A stretch of 64,000 nt of DNA from Pseudoxanthomonas sp. J35 (GTDB lineage: Bacteria > Pseudomonadota > Gammaproteobacteria > Xanthomonadales > Xanthomonadaceae), in assembly GCF_000513995.1 (NCBI RefSeq), contig NZ_AZVB01000004.1, positions 97,062 through 161,061 on the forward strand, given 5' to 3'. The position numbers and the translations under genes were made by a program. Positions 47,172 through 54,573 of this stretch are shown here, one piece after another. Below the pieces are notes generated by a model that saw nothing but the letters and a program-made list of their open reading frames with translations, was not told where the DNA came from and ran no database searches. Within the stretch, counting starts at the first letter, position 1, and every line of letters starts with the position of its first letter.

Positions 47172-47798
47172 TCAGTCGGCCGCAGCCAGCGCGGCGCGGA
47201 CCTGGGCGAGGAAAGCGGGATCGGGCGCGGTGCCCTTGACTTCGGAACGGGCCAGCGGCCTGCCTTCGGCATCGAGCAGGACCAGCACGCTGGTGTGGTT
47301 GATGCTGCCGTCCTCGCGGAAGCGGTAGCGCACGTCCAGCACGCTGGCCAGCGCGCGCACGTCGTCGTTGGCAGGCACAAGATAGCGCCAGTCGGCCGGC
47401 GAGCGGTGGTTGCGCGCCACCTCGGCCAATGCCGCGGACGTGTCGCGCGCCGGGTCGAGGGTGATCATCGCCACGCCGAGGCGACCGCGTTCGGCTTCCG
47501 GCAGCTGTTTCCGCAGCGCCTTGGCGTTCTCGAGGATCAGCGGGCACATCAGGTGGCAGTTGGCGTAGAACATCGACACCAGCTGCGGGCGGCCGCGCAG
47601 GTCGGCCCATTGCAGCGGCTGGCCGTGCTGGTCGACCAGGCCGGCCTGCAGGTGGTACACCGAGTCGCCGGCAAGTTCGTGGGCCGCGGCGGCGACGCCG
47701 TTGGCGGACGCTGGCTGTGCGGCGGCCGGTCCGGCGTGAAGCCCGAGGGCCAGGCACAGGGCCAGGCCGAGCGGCGGCAAAGCGGGGCGGATATTCAT
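47172..47798 (-). CDS. SCO1/SenC-type copper chaperone
   Basis: The 208-residue protein has a signal peptide and a thioredoxin-like SCO fold. The copper ligands C81 and C85 are in FYANCHLMCPL and the third, H168, in GSINHTSVLVLL; LITLDP-like text (MITLDPARDT) follows the family. SCO proteins usually assemble the CuA site of cytochrome oxidase; inside a nirK operon this copy may load copper into NirK or azurin. It overlaps the SUMF1-like gene by 4 bp and has AAGGAG before its ATG. Confidence 0.92.
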   Translation of the reverse strand: MNIRPALPPLGLALCLALGLHAGPAAAQPASANGVAAAAHELAGDSVYHLQAGLVDQHGQPLQWADLRGRPQLVSMFYANCHLMCPLILENAKALRKQLPEAERGRLGVAMITLDPARDTSAALAEVARNHRSPADWRYLVPANDDVRALASVLDVRYRFREDGSINHTSVLVLLDAEGRPLARSEVKGTAPDPAFLAQVRAALAAAD

Positions 47799-48607
47799 GG
47801 CTGGCTCCTTGCGCAGCGGAATCCGAGGTTGCCCAGGGTGGCCCCGGGCTGGAGGGCCGACAGCAGGACGAAGCGCTTGACCACGCCGTAGTCGGCCGTG
47901 TCGTTGAACGCCAGCGCGCTGCCGCCGCAGAACTGCAGCGCATCGCCGTTGTCCTGGCCGCGGCGGTCGCCCTGGCCGAGCAGCGAGGAGAAATCGCCGG
48001 TCCATTCCCAGTACGCGCCGTGCAGGCCGTGCACGCCGTAGAGGTTCGCGGCGGCATCGGGCGCGGCGTCGGGCGCGCTGGGCGTGCCGTCGTTGACCTG
48101 GCGCAGGCGCCAGTGGCGGTCGCCGCGTGCGTCGGCGCGCGTGGCATCCGCAGCGGCGGCGTACTCCCACTCGATGAAGTCCGGCAGGCGTGCGCCCTGT
48201 TCGCGGCAGAACGCATCGGCCGCGTACCAGTTCACGTGCACCACCGGTGCCTCCGGGTCCAGGCGCGCGCCGGGTTCTTCCGGCGTGGCCCAGTGGCCGA
48301 GGTAGCCGGGGCTGGAGAACACCGCCGGCACCCGGTCGCGCCGCCACTGCGGCTGGCGCCGGAGGAACGCGGCGAACTGCGTGTTCGTCACCGGTCGGGC
48401 CATCAACTGGAAGGAAGCCACCGGCAGCGTTGCCGTGGCCTCCTCGAAACGCACCGCCGAACGGAACTGGCCCCCGGGGATCGCCTGCCAGGCGACCGAG
48501 GGGTCGCGGGCCCCGGCCGCCGGGCCCGCGGCGCCGGCGAGGGCCGGGCCGATGGCCAGGGCCGCGGCGATTGCCGGGGCCAGCAGCGGGAGGGGTTTGC
48601 GTTCCAT
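47795..48607 (-). CDS. nirV: NirV-like protein with formylglycine-generating-enzyme domain
   Basis: The 270-residue exported protein has a signal peptide (LLAPAIAAALAIGPALA) and one SUMF1/FGE-sulfatase-modifying domain: IPGGQFRSAV, PVTNTQFAAFLRR, PVVHVNWYAADAFCREQGARLP, EWEYAAAA and GNLGFRCAR. The copper-binding Cys pair of true formylglycine enzymes is not obvious. Proteins of this type, called NirV, are commonly encoded just after nirK in denitrifiers, and their job is not established. The start lies 19 bp after the nirK stop. The symbol is given on context. Confidence 0.75.
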   Translation of the reverse strand: MERKPLPLLAPAIAAALAIGPALAGAAGPAAGARDPSVAWQAIPGGQFRSAVRFEEATATLPVASFQLMARPVTNTQFAAFLRRQPQWRRDRVPAVFSSPGYLGHWATPEEPGARLDPEAPVVHVNWYAADAFCREQGARLPDFIEWEYAAAADATRADARGDRHWRLRQVNDGTPSAPDAAPDAAANLYGVHGLHGAYWEWTGDFSSLLGQGDRRGQDNGDALQFCGGSALAFNDTADYGVVKRFVLLSALQPGATLGNLGFRCARSQP

Positions 48608-48626
48608 GGTGGGTGCCTGCGGCTCC

Positions 48627-49700
48627 TTACTTGTACTGGCTGCCCTGCGGCTCGCCTTCCGGGTACTCGATGTCGTGCTGCTGGTGGCTGTAGATCTCCG
48701 GGCGGTCCTCGCCATCGACCTTCAGGATGCCCAGCGCGCCCTTGTGGAACGCGCGGAAGATGCTGTGGTCGACCAGCACGAAGTTGCCGGGCACGTCCGC
48801 CGTGAACTCGACGATGGCCGAGCCGCCGGCCGGGATCAGCGTGGTCTGCACGTTCTCCTGGTACTTCGTGCCGCCCTCGACGTAGACCTTGTCGAAGATC
48901 TCGCCGATCACGTGGAAGCTCGACACCAGGTTGGGGCCGCCGTTGCCGACGAACATGCGGATCTTCTCGCCGGCCCTGGCCTCCAGCGCGTTGTCGCCGG
49001 TGAGCGCGCCGACCGAACCGTTGAACACCACGTAGGTCGGCTTCTCGTCGATGCCCTTCTCCAGGCTGAAGCCCTGCAGGCCCTTCTCGCCGTTCTCGCC
49101 TTCCGTGTAGAAGTCGCCCTGCATGACGTAGAACTCCTTGTCCACCGGCTCCAGGCCTTCCTCCGGCTCGACCAGGATCAGGCCGTACATGCCGTTGGCC
49201 ACGTGCATCGCGACCGGCGGCATCGCGCAGTGGTACACGTACAGGCCCGGGTTCAGCGCCTTGAACGTGAACTGCGTTTCGCGGCCCGGCAGGGTGAACG
49301 TGGCCTCGGCGCCACCGCCCTGGCCGGTCACGGCGTGCAGGTCGATGTTGTGCGACATGTGCGAGCTGTGGTGGTTCTTCAGCTTGAACTCGACCGTGTC
49401 GCCCTCGCGCACGCGGATGAAGCTGCCCGGCACCGTGCCGCCGAAGGTCCAGAAGTTGTAGGTGACGCCGTCGTCCAGGCGCATTTCCTTCTCGACCATC
49501 TCCAGGTCGACGACGACCTTGGCCGGACTCTTGCGCGTGATCGGGGCCGGCACCAGCGGCGGCGCGGTCAGCTGCGCCTGGATCACGGGCAGCTGCGCGG
49601 CATCGGCGGCGGGCTTGGCGGCGATGGCCTGTCCGGCGAACACGGCGGCGATGGCGCCGGCCAGCGCACAGGCGAGAAGGGGGGCGTGACGGTTCTTCAT
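48627..49700 (-). CDS. nirK: copper nitrite reductase, class II (AniA-like)
   Basis: The 357-residue precursor is the periplasmic enzyme reducing nitrite to NO. Two cupredoxin domains are present. Type 1 copper ligands are H117, C158, H166 and M171; type 2 ligands are H122, H157 and a third His in [13 protein letters not shown]. The catalytic Asp is probably D120 in SHNIDLH. The Cys-to-His gap in [11 protein letters not shown] is eight residues, shorter than in Alcaligenes-type enzymes and equal to Neisseria AniA, which places it in class II. It leads the operon nirK-nirV-sco-azu and has DNR-type boxes 67 and 107 bp upstream. Confidence 0.96.
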   Translation of the reverse strand: MKNRHAPLLACALAGAIAAVFAGQAIAAKPAADAAQLPVIQAQLTAPPLVPAPITRKSPAKVVVDLEMVEKEMRLDDGVTYNFWTFGGTVPGSFIRVREGDTVEFKLKNHHSSHMSHNIDLHAVTGQGGGAEATFTLPGRETQFTFKALNPGLYVYHCAMPPVAMHVANGMYGLILVEPEEGLEPVDKEFYVMQGDFYTEGENGEKGLQGFSLEKGIDEKPTYVVFNGSVGALTGDNALEARAGEKIRMFVGNGGPNLVSSFHVIGEIFDKVYVEGGTKYQENVQTTLIPAGGSAIVEFTADVPGNFVLVDHSIFRAFHKGALGILKVDGEDRPEIYSHQQHDIEYPEGEPQGSQYK

Positions 49701-49766
49701 GGCGCTTCTCTTTCCTTGGTCAGTGGTCTACGGGCCAAGCGTGCGCCGGCGTACTGAGGGTGCTCA

Positions 49767-49780
49767 TTGACCTGGATCAA
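49767..49780. promoter_or_regulatory. FNR/DNR-type box near nirK
   Basis: TTGAC-CTGG-ATCAA fits the CRP/FNR-family pattern TTGAY-N4-RTCAA. It is centred about 73 bp before the nirK start, so it is the likelier activator site for nirK of the two boxes in this spacer. Confidence 0.75.
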
Positions 49781-49806
49781 GAGCCCTGCGTCATTGCGCG
49801 GACCGC

Positions 49807-49820
49807 TTGACAAAGGTCAA
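49807..49820. promoter_or_regulatory. second FNR/DNR-type box between nirK and the copper receptor
   Basis: TTGAC-AAAG-GTCAA is a perfectly symmetrical box of the DNR type. It lies about 104 bp before the receptor start on the plus strand and 113 bp from nirK, and so may serve the receptor gene. It falls 40 bp from its neighbour, about four helical turns. Confidence 0.75.
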
Positions 49821-49917
49821 GCGCGCCCCCGGTTGGGACATTCTGTCCAACGCCCGTGGTCTTGCGCGGGCGGACAATTGCTCCGTCGAGAAGAGAACAG
49901 ACAGACGGAACAGAGCC

Positions 49918-52002
49918 GTGAGAAGAAGGAACCTGCTTGCCTGCGCCCTCGCCGGCGCCCTTGCCGCCCCGCTGCCCGCGCTGGCGGATCCGCAATCCCC
50001 ACCGCAACCCGGACACGTGCACGACGCCGGCGAGCTGCTCGCCGCGGTGACCGACCTCGACGGCGTGGTCGTGCTGGGCGTGGCGCCGATCGCCGCCAGC
50101 ACCTTCGTCACCGATCCGAAGCTGCCGCGCCAGCCGGTACCGGCCAGCGACGGCGCCGACTACCTCAAGACCATCCCCGGTTTCTCCACCCTGCGCAGCG
50201 GCGGCACCAACGGCGATCCGGTGCTGCGCGGCATGTTCGGCTCGCGCATCGCGCTGCTGACCAACGACGGCGCGTTCAGCGGCGCCTGTCCCTCGCGCAT
50301 GGACAACGCGATGTCGTACATCGCCCCGGAAACCTACGACCGGCTGACCGTGATCAAGGGCCCGCAGACCGTGCTGTGGGGCGGCGGTGCTTCCGCCGGC
50401 ACAGTGCGCTTCGAGCGCGAGATCCCGTACTTCGACCGCCCCGGCGTGCGCGCGCAGGGAAGCCTGCTGGCCGGCAGCCACGACCGCAACGACCAGGTGC
50501 TCGACGCCAGCGCCGGGACGCCGCGCGGCTACGTGCGCCTGTCGGGCAACCGCTCCGAGGCCGACGACTACCGCGACGGCGACGGCCGCACCGTACCTTC
50601 GGCCTGGCGCAAGTGGAACACCGACGCGGCGGTCGGCTGGACGCCGGACGAGGACACGGTGCTGGAGCTTTCCGCCGGCACCGGCGACGCGCAGGCACGC
50701 TATGCCGGGCGAGGCATGGACGGCATCCGCTTCGACCGCGAAAGCCTGGGCCTGCGGTTCGAGAGGAAGCACATCGGCGGCGTGCTCGACGCGGTGGCGG
50801 CCAACGTCTACCGCAACGAGGTCGACCACCTGATGGACAACTACAGCCTGCGCGATCCCGACCCGGCCGGCAGCATGCCGATGCCGATGGCCAGCAACGT
50901 CGGCGACACCAGCCAGGGCGGGCGCCTGGCGCTGACCTGGCAGCAGGACCGCTGGGAACTGACCGCCGGCGTCGACGGCAGGCAGAGCGAACACCGCCGG
51001 CGCAGCGCGATGGGCCGCGGGGCGTGGAAGAGCCAGCCGTGGACGCATGACGCGCGCTTCCGCACGCTGGGCGTGTTCGCCGAATCGCACTGGCACCTCG
51101 ACGAGGTCCACCACCTGATGTCGGGCCTGCGCGTGGACCGCGCGCAGGTCGACGACCGCCGCGCGACCACCACCGGCATGATGCCGATGCCCAATCCCAC
51201 CGCCGGCCAGCGCCGCAGCGAGGCCCTGCCCGGCGGCTTCGTCCGCTACGAGCACGACATGGGCGGCAGCTTCGGCTGGTACGCCGGCATCGGCCACGCC
51301 GAACGCATGCCCGACTACTGGGAGCTGTTCTCGCCCAGCCGCGGCCCGGATGGCGCGGCCAACGCCTTCGCCGGCGTGCGCCCGGAGCGCACCACGCAGC
51401 TGGATGCCGGCCTGCAGTACCGCCACGGCGGCGTCGAGGCCTGGGCTTCGGTCTACGCCGGCCGCATCGACGACTACATCGTGTTCGACTACCTGCCCGG
51501 CGGGATGATGGGCAGCACCACCCGCGCGCGGAACCTCGACGCCGACATCGCCGGCGGCGAACTGGGCGTGGACTGGAAGGCAGCCGAGGGGCTGAAGCTG
51601 TCGGGCGTGGTCGCCTACGCCTGGGGTCGCACCGGTGAGGGCGCGCTGCCGCAGATGCCGCCGCTGGAGGCACGGCTGTCGGCCGGCGGCGGGCGCGGCG
51701 CGTGGACCTGGGGCGCACTGCTGCGCATGGCCGCGGCGCAGCACCGGGTCAGCACCGCGCAGGGCAACGTGGTCGGACGCGACCTCGGCCCGAGCCCGGG
51801 CTTCGCGGTGTTCTCGCTCAACGGTGGCTACCGCTTCAGCGACCGCGTGCAACTCACTGCCGGCATCGACAACCTGTTCGACCGCGCCTACCGCGAGCAC
51901 CTCAACGTGGCCGGCAACAGCGGCTTCGGCTATCCGGCCGAACCGGAACGCATCGCCGAACCGGGCCGCACGGCCTGGCTGAAGCTCGACTTCAGCTACT
52001 GA
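49918..52002 (+). CDS. TonB-dependent copper receptor, OprC/NosA type
   Basis: The 694-residue outer-membrane receptor has a signal peptide ([18 protein letters not shown]), a plug domain (LKTIPGFSTLRSGGTNGDPV, GMFGSRIALLTNDGAFSGAC, IKGPQTVLWGGGASAG) and a beta-barrel ending in an aromatic residue (WLKLDFSY). Met/His-rich stretches such as PMPMAS, MMPMPNP and HVHDAG agree with copper binding, and the plug text resembles OprC and NosA. It is divergent from nirK and would bring copper for NirK and azurin. The GTG at 49918 is taken because it begins the signal peptide; the open frame runs back to a TTG inside the DNR box. Confidence 0.85.
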   Translation: MRRRNLLACALAGALAAPLPALADPQSPPQPGHVHDAGELLAAVTDLDGVVVLGVAPIAASTFVTDPKLPRQPVPASDGADYLKTIPGFSTLRSGGTNGDPVLRGMFGSRIALLTNDGAFSGACPSRMDNAMSYIAPETYDRLTVIKGPQTVLWGGGASAGTVRFEREIPYFDRPGVRAQGSLLAGSHDRNDQVLDASAGTPRGYVRLSGNRSEADDYRDGDGRTVPSAWRKWNTDAAVGWTPDEDTVLELSAGTGDAQARYAGRGMDGIRFDRESLGLRFERKHIGGVLDAVAANVYRNEVDHLMDNYSLRDPDPAGSMPMPMASNVGDTSQGGRLALTWQQDRWELTAGVDGRQSEHRRRSAMGRGAWKSQPWTHDARFRTLGVFAESHWHLDEVHHLMSGLRVDRAQVDDRRATTTGMMPMPNPTAGQRRSEALPGGFVRYEHDMGGSFGWYAGIGHAERMPDYWELFSPSRGPDGAANAFAGVRPERTTQLDAGLQYRHGGVEAWASVYAGRIDDYIVFDYLPGGMMGSTTRARNLDADIAGGELGVDWKAAEGLKLSGVVAYAWGRTGEGALPQMPPLEARLSAGGGRGAWTWGALLRMAAAQHRVSTAQGNVVGRDLGPSPGFAVFSLNGGYRFSDRVQLTAGIDNLFDRAYREHLNVAGNSGFGYPAEPERIAEPGRTAWLKLDFSY

Positions 52003-52104
52003 ACCACGACCCGGCGGCCCGCACCGCCGCCGGCAAGCCCGCCAGTCGCCGTGGCGCGGCCATTGCGTGGTGCAGCCTTCTCCATCCAGACGCGTCGAGG
52101 CCGG

Positions 52105-53412
52105 TCAAGGCCGCCCCGCCGCGCCGACGTCCCCGGCCACCGGCAGCTGCCGCCAGGCCTGCGGGTGGCGGAGGAAATCGCGCGCGCGCCACAGGCAGCG
52201 CAGCAGGCTGGCGAGGCTCAGTGCGTGCGCGCCGGCCAGCGCGATCCCGGCGGGCACCGCGAGCGCCTGCACGGGCACGGCGAGGCCGAGCAGGACGGCT
52301 GCGAACAGGTGCGCGAGCAGGGCGCGGCGCTTGGCCTGCTCCGGCTGCAGCCGCCCCACCGCGGGGATGCGCATGCCGCGCGGGCAGCGTCCGCGCAGGT
52401 CCACCCAGGCGATGAAGGCGACGATCTCCAGCAGCATGCCGGTGGCCAGCAGCGGCACCCCGATCCCGAGGGCGAGCACGCCGGCGAGCAGCGTCGCCGT
52501 GGCCGGCTCCAGGCCCGGCACCCCGGCCACCGTCGCGCACGCCGCCAGCGCGGCCAGCAGCAGGGCGATGCAGCCGACGGCCCAGAACCGCACCAGGCCC
52601 GGATTGCGCCGGTGCGGCGCGTGCCATTGCAGCCACAGCACCGCGCAGGCGAAAGCGCCCGCCTGCAATGCCAGCGCCAGCGCGACGACGGCCGCCGGCG
52701 CACCGCACAGCCGGGCCGTGGCGGCCGCCACCGGCAGCGCGACGGCCGCAAGCGTCCACGCCCGTTGCACGCGCGGCGCCAGCTGCGGCGTGCCATGGAA
52801 CATCGGTACGGTCACGCTGCCCACCGCGGCCAGCAGGCCCAGCACCCAGCCGCCGCCGGACATGGCGTGCGCATCCACCACCTGGTCCAGCGGCAGCGCG
52901 CCGTGGCCGCGCAGCAGCCCGGCGGCGACTACGCCCAGCAGCGCGGTCGCGGCCAGCGCCACCAGCGCCGCGCCGATGCCCGCGCGCAGCAGGCGCTGCG
53001 GCCCGCGCCGGAACAGGTCCGGCAGCGGCGGCACCAGCACCAGCGCCAACGCCGCCGCCAGCAGCAGTGCGGCCGGCAGCAGCAATGCGTGCAACCCATG
53101 GAAGGCCAGCACGAACAGCACCAGGCCCAGGTTCAGCGCGGCATGGGCGAGCGGCAGCCAGCGCGCGCCGCGCACCGGCGTGCTGGCGGCCACGGGCAGG
53201 AACTGCAGCAGGCTGCCGAGCATGGCGTTGCCGAGCACGCCCAGGGTAAGGACATGCACCAGCGCGATGGTGGACGGCGACCAGCGGCCGGCGAGCGCGT
53301 GCGGATCCAGCGCCAGCATGAGCCCGGCGACCACGCCCCAGGCGGGAGCGGCGAGCAGGAAGCGCAGTGGCCGCGCCGCCGGCGGCGCGTGGGTGAAGGC
53401 CAGGCCGCTCAT
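52105..53412 (-). CDS. 12-TM membrane protein, NnrS-like
   Basis: The 435-residue inner-membrane protein has about twelve hydrophobic segments. His residues lie within or next to membrane segments, in STIALVHVLTLGVLGNAMLG, LDQVVDAHAMSGGG and VPMFHGTP, an arrangement seen in haem-binding relatives of oxidase subunit I such as NnrS. I cannot assign it firmly to NnrS; it is clearly different from the NnrS at 58826. Its start overlaps the DUF2249 stop by 4 bp, and the pair sits behind a DNR-like box, so a role under NO or low oxygen is likely. Confidence 0.6.
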   Translation of the reverse strand: MSGLAFTHAPPAARPLRFLLAAPAWGVVAGLMLALDPHALAGRWSPSTIALVHVLTLGVLGNAMLGSLLQFLPVAASTPVRGARWLPLAHAALNLGLVLFVLAFHGLHALLLPAALLLAAALALVLVPPLPDLFRRGPQRLLRAGIGAALVALAATALLGVVAAGLLRGHGALPLDQVVDAHAMSGGGWVLGLLAAVGSVTVPMFHGTPQLAPRVQRAWTLAAVALPVAAATARLCGAPAAVVALALALQAGAFACAVLWLQWHAPHRRNPGLVRFWAVGCIALLLAALAACATVAGVPGLEPATATLLAGVLALGIGVPLLATGMLLEIVAFIAWVDLRGRCPRGMRIPAVGRLQPEQAKRRALLAHLFAAVLLGLAVPVQALAVPAGIALAGAHALSLASLLRCLWRARDFLRHPQAWRQLPVAGDVGAAGRP

Positions 53413-53687
53413 CCGCGCGCCATGGCCGGGTCCGGTGGCGGCATCGCGGTCGATGCCAGGAGTGCAGCGTCGGCAGTCCGTGCGATCGTGATGCGGGCGC
53501 CGCCGCCGGAAAGATCCTCCACCCGCCACGCCCATGCCTGCGCTTCCAGCAGCGGCAGCAGCGGGCCGGGGCGAAACGGGGTCAGCGCCACCAGGCAGGC
53601 CCGCGCGGGCAGCCGCTCCAGCGCATCGAGGATGTGCTGCATCGGCTCGGGCGGCGGCAGGTGGCGCAGGTCCAGCGGCGCGGTCAT
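53409..53687 (-). CDS. DUF2249 domain protein, 92 aa
   Basis: The 92-residue soluble protein matches DUF2249: LDLRHLPPPEPMQHILDAL, then RACLVALTPFRPGPLLPLLE and a short strand with WAWRVEDLSGGGARITI. The domain has a TusA-like ferredoxin fold and is frequent in denitrification clusters, often as part of larger proteins; its function is not known. ATG 53687 is chosen because homology begins there and the DNR-like box lies just upstream; longer frames would translate through the box. It is coupled to the NnrS-like gene. Confidence 0.8.
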   Translation of the reverse strand: MTAPLDLRHLPPPEPMQHILDALERLPARACLVALTPFRPGPLLPLLEAQAWAWRVEDLSGGGARITIARTADAALLASTAMPPPDPAMARG

Positions 53688-53742
53688 GGCGGCATCGGGG
53701 TAGCGAGGCGGCACACGTTCGCAGTGCGGTGCGCCGGGCGCC

Positions 53743-53756
53743 TTGACGCGCGTCAG
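53743..53756. promoter_or_regulatory. DNR-like box before the DUF2249 gene
   Basis: TTGAC-GCGC-GTCAG matches the DNR pattern at nine of ten arm positions, with G for the final A. It is centred about 62 bp before the DUF2249 start, the same spacing as at ccoN and nirK. Confidence 0.6.
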
Positions 53757-53895
53757 GTCCGCAGTGTTTGCCTGCATGGCACGGGCGCCGGGCCGCGGCG
53801 GGCGGGGGCGGGGCATTCCGGTACTGAACCGGCCATGCGGCGGGGCCGGGCCGGCCCCGGCCGCTCATGTAAAATGGCCGGTTTTCGAGTGGTAG

Positions 53896-54573
53896 TTGGC
53901 TATTTCGCAGCACAGGACGCCCACCCCGGGCCCCGCTTTCGTGCGCCTGCTGGCGCGGATCGCCGGGGCCGAGCCACCGCCGACGGGCCAGCCCCTCTCG
54001 GCCTGGCTGGGCCAGCAGATCGACTGGAACCGCGCCGTGGCCCTGTCCGGCGCGCTGGACGGTCGCGTGCCCGCGCCGCCGGAGGACGCCCCGGCGTTCG
54101 ACGCGGCCGAGGACGAGGCCTGCGCCCGGCTGCGGGCCAGCCTGGCCGCGTCCATCACCGGCGACGCCGGTCCGGAAGCCCCGGCCGACGAGGCCGCGCC
54201 GGTGGACTACGGCCCGTTCCGCAGCCATTACCAGGCCCGGCAGCGGGCCATGCTCGCCGCCACCGGGCGCCTGCGCGGCCAGCTGCGCGACACGCTCGCC
54301 GCCTCGCCGGCGCGGGCGCGCCTGGCCGAGGTGGACGCGGTGATGGAGCAGGTCCTCAGCCCGCGCGAGCACGCCCTGCTGGCGAAGCTGCCGGCGCTGC
54401 TGGGCGGGTACTTCGAGCGCCTGCAGCAGGCTGCGATCGCCGCCGGTGGCGGTCGCGCCTGGCTGCAGGTGTTCCGCCGCGACATGCAGGACGTGCTCCT
54501 GGCCGAGCTCGACATCCGTTTCCAACCGATCGACGCGCTGCTCGCGGCGCTTCGCACCCCCCGGACCCCATGA
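53896..54573 (+). CDS. DUF3348 protein, first gene of a MotAB-like operon
   Basis: The 225-residue soluble protein matches the DUF3348 family, whose function is unknown. It starts with the conserved segment GPAFVRLLARIAG, then LSAWLGQQIDWNRAVALSGAL, an acidic spacer (about 58-100) and a helical C-terminal half with YGPFRSHYQARQRAML and WLQVFRRDMQDVLLAELDIR. There is no signal peptide or membrane segment, so it is probably cytoplasmic. The TTG start at 53896 is favoured because the only alternative GTG (53941) would cut the conserved block. Its stop overlaps the DUF802 ATG, so it is coupled to the channel protein. Confidence 0.75.
   Translation: MAISQHRTPTPGPAFVRLLARIAGAEPPPTGQPLSAWLGQQIDWNRAVALSGALDGRVPAPPEDAPAFDAAEDEACARLRASLAASITGDAGPEAPADEAAPVDYGPFRSHYQARQRAMLAATGRLRGQLRDTLAASPARARLAEVDAVMEQVLSPREHALLAKLPALLGGYFERLQQAAIAAGGGRAWLQVFRRDMQDVLLAELDIRFQPIDALLAALRTPRTP

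Noticed and set aside
49807-49917. N-terminal extension of the copper receptor from a TTG
   Set aside because: The TTG is the first half of a DNR box, and the extra residues would precede the signal peptide.
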